Shown: positions 62,595 to 64,000 of the stretch, one piece after another
How positions within the stretch are numbered: position 1 is the first letter of the stretch
How the letters are laid out: every line of letters starts with the position of its first letter
NCBI RefSeq assembly: GCF_017875645.1
Contig: NZ_JAGGMR010000001.1
Span: 620,001-684,000, forward strand
Reading direction: 5' to 3'
Source of the DNA: Nocardia goodfellowii
GTDB lineage: Bacteria > Actinomycetota > Actinomycetes > Mycobacteriales > Mycobacteriaceae
Length of the DNA stretch: 64,000 bases
The notes under the pieces: model-generated
The model's database searches: none
Seen by the model: only the letters and a program-made list of their open reading frames with translations
What the model was told of the DNA's origin: nothing
Program-made: the position numbers and the translations under genes

Positions 62595-63746
62595 GTGACT
62601 GTGACTGCTGAGCCGAAGAGCGCCCTGGCGATCGGGCCCTACCCGGTCGATCCGCCGGTGGTGCTCGCGCCGATGGCGGGCATCACCAATCGCGCGTTCC
62701 GCAGGCTGTGCCGCGAATTCGGCAGCTCCACCTCTATCTATGTGTGCGAGATGATCACCGCCCGCGCGGTGGTGGAGCGCAACGAGAAGACGCTGCACAT
62801 GATGTCCTTCGACGACGACGAGCATCCGCGTTCGATGCAGCTCTACGGCGTCGATCCGGCCACCCTGGGCGAGGCGGTGCGGATCATCGTCGGCGAGGGC
62901 TGGGCCGACCACATCGACCTGAATCTGGGTTGCCCGGTCAAGAAGGTGACCAGGCTCGGCGGCGGTTCCGCGCTGCCCTACAAGCGCCGGTTGTTCGCCA
63001 ATATCGTGCGGGAGATGGTCAGAGCGGCCGAACCGGCCGGTGTCCCCGTGACGTTCAAGTTCCGCATCGGCATCGACGATGAGCACCACACCTACCTCGA
63101 CACCGGCCGGATCGCGGAGGCCGAGGGCGCCGCGGCGGTCGCGCTGCACGCCCGCACGGCGTCCCAGTTGTATTCGGGCACCGCGGACTGGTCGGCGATC
63201 GCCCGCCTCAAGGAAGCCGTCACCACCATTCCGGTGCTCGGCAACGGCGATATCTTCACCGCCGCGGATGCGTTGCTCATGCGGGACCAGACCGGCTGCG
63301 ACGGTGTGGTCGTCGGCCGCGGCTGCCTGGGCCGGCCCTGGCTGTTCGCCGAGCTGAGCGCCGCCCTGCGCGGCGAACCGGTTCCGGCCGGTCCGACGTT
63401 GGGCAAGGTCGGCGAGGTGCTGTACCGGCACACCAGGCTGCTCGTCGAGCACGACGGCGCGGACAAGGCGATGCGCGATATCCGCAAGCACATGGCCTGG
63501 TACCTGATGGGCTTCCCGGTCGGGTCCCAACTGCGCCGCGAGTTCGCCACCGTCTCCAGCCTCACTCAGCTGGAGGACCTGATCGCGCAATTGCCCACCG
63601 ATATCCCGTTCCCGGCCGACGCCACCGGCCCGCGCGGCCGACAGGGGTCGCCGCAGACCAGGGTCGCGCTGCCCGAAGGCTGGCTCGACGACCCGGAAGA
63701 CGACACCGTGCCGGCCGCCGCGGACGTCATGCACAGCGGCGGCTAG
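62595..63746 (+). CDS. dus: tRNA-dihydrouridine synthase (DusB-like)
   Basis: This 383-residue flavoenzyme reduces uridines of tRNA to dihydrouridine. Motifs: VVLAPMAGITNRAFRRLCREFGS (FMN binding), ARAVVERNEKTLHMMSFDDDEHPRSMQLYG, the catalytic Cys in HIDLNLGCPVKKVTRLGGGSALPYK, FKFRIGIDDEHHTYLD, VALHARTASQLYSGTADW and IPVLGNGDIFTAADAL. The C-terminal tRNA-binding part includes IRKHMAWYLMGFPVGSQLRREF. The start is GTG. It is divergent from the Mce-associated-like gene and close to desA1, the mycobacterial arrangement. Confidence 0.93.
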   Translation: MTVTAEPKSALAIGPYPVDPPVVLAPMAGITNRAFRRLCREFGSSTSIYVCEMITARAVVERNEKTLHMMSFDDDEHPRSMQLYGVDPATLGEAVRIIVGEGWADHIDLNLGCPVKKVTRLGGGSALPYKRRLFANIVREMVRAAEPAGVPVTFKFRIGIDDEHHTYLDTGRIAEAEGAAAVALHARTASQLYSGTADWSAIARLKEAVTTIPVLGNGDIFTAADALLMRDQTGCDGVVVGRGCLGRPWLFAELSAALRGEPVPAGPTLGKVGEVLYRHTRLLVEHDGADKAMRDIRKHMAWYLMGFPVGSQLRREFATVSSLTQLEDLIAQLPTDIPFPADATGPRGRQGSPQTRVALPEGWLDDPEDDTVPAAADVMHSGG

Positions 63747-64000
63747 CCGGGACCCGCGGTGTCGGGCAGATCACACCGCGCGCCGGGTGACCGGTCGGCC
63801 CGGTCCGATAGCGCCCTCGTCAGGGTCAGCCGGACCAGCAAACTCGAGCCTGCGGCAACGCCTCAGCATCGGAGATATCGCCCGGCCAATCGCTAATATT
63901 CAGCAAACGATCAGCGGCGAACCGGCAAACAGCGTTGCGGTGTCCTCGATTTCGTACTCGGCTGGCTCGCCGTGGCGGAATCGTTATCATTGGCGAAATC

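Overview
The window is high-GC chromosomal DNA from an actinobacterium of the order Mycobacteriales, most likely Nocardia. The evidence is the set of recognisable families: prrA/prrB, citA and gltA, sepH, eis, an Rpf, an XPB-type helicase with its helicase-associated partner, a DesA1-type desaturase, a Ppm1-type glycosyltransferase, a hemophore-like exported protein and a conservon-type histidine kinase. GTG and TTG starts are frequent. From recalled gene order, many genes follow the prrA to dus segment of Mycobacterium tuberculosis in the opposite orientation, with small insertions. The window is core chromosome: I see no insertion sequence, prophage, CRISPR array or large biosynthetic cluster.

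Layout. 1-6413: the edge of a conservon operon, an acyl-CoA synthetase, a hemophore-like protein and the PrrA/PrrB two-component system. 6513-11703: two citrate synthases flanking pdxH and an MFS exporter, then an FKBP prolyl isomerase. 11779-17036: a Uma2 nuclease-like protein, a truncated YhgE/Pip-like exported protein, a duplicated-domain protein, serC and the division gene sepH. 17389-24533: DUF6928, DUF2537, an RNA 2'-O-methyltransferase, eis, YccF, MarR, and a Tat-exported ceramidase divergent from a TetR gene with a clear operator between them. 24537-32903: a GHKL ATPase and DUF3027 pair, a glutaminyl cyclase lipoprotein, an MFS protein and DUF2771. 32949-43535: cspB, an Rpf with a CRP/GlxR-type site and a folded leader, the helicase-associated protein, a lipoprotein, an M1 peptidase, an amino-acid exporter and the XPB helicase.

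43734-50984: DAHP synthase with an upstream aromatic-residue leader peptide and terminator (attenuation), a DUF5993/DsbB pair, an SDR, a methyltransferase/GNAT pair, an ECF41 sigma factor, a DapC-type aminotransferase and a TRIC channel. 51067-57984: a LysE exporter, an SRPBCC protein, DUF5713, the plsB plus HAD/PlsC phospholipid operon, a DUF6069 membrane protein behind a MerR/SoxR-type promoter, and a polyprenol-phosphate mannosyltransferase. 58102-63746: a small conserved protein, three tRNA genes (Phe, Asp, Glu) on the minus strand, a gamma-butyrolactone-receptor-like TetR, a tRNA-Lys gene, desA1, an Mce-associated-like protein and dus.

The most notable signals are regulatory or structural: the DAHP synthase attenuator, the 19-bp-spaced MerR-type promoter at 56696, the 18-bp TetR operator of the ceramidase gene, the palindrome before the butyrolactone-receptor-like gene, the Rpf leader, a 28-bp repeat found twice 52 kb apart, a 30-codon ORF missed by length filters, a HAD domain with a broken DxD motif, and four convergent gene pairs whose stop codons share four bases. 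No clearly undescribed multigene system is evident.
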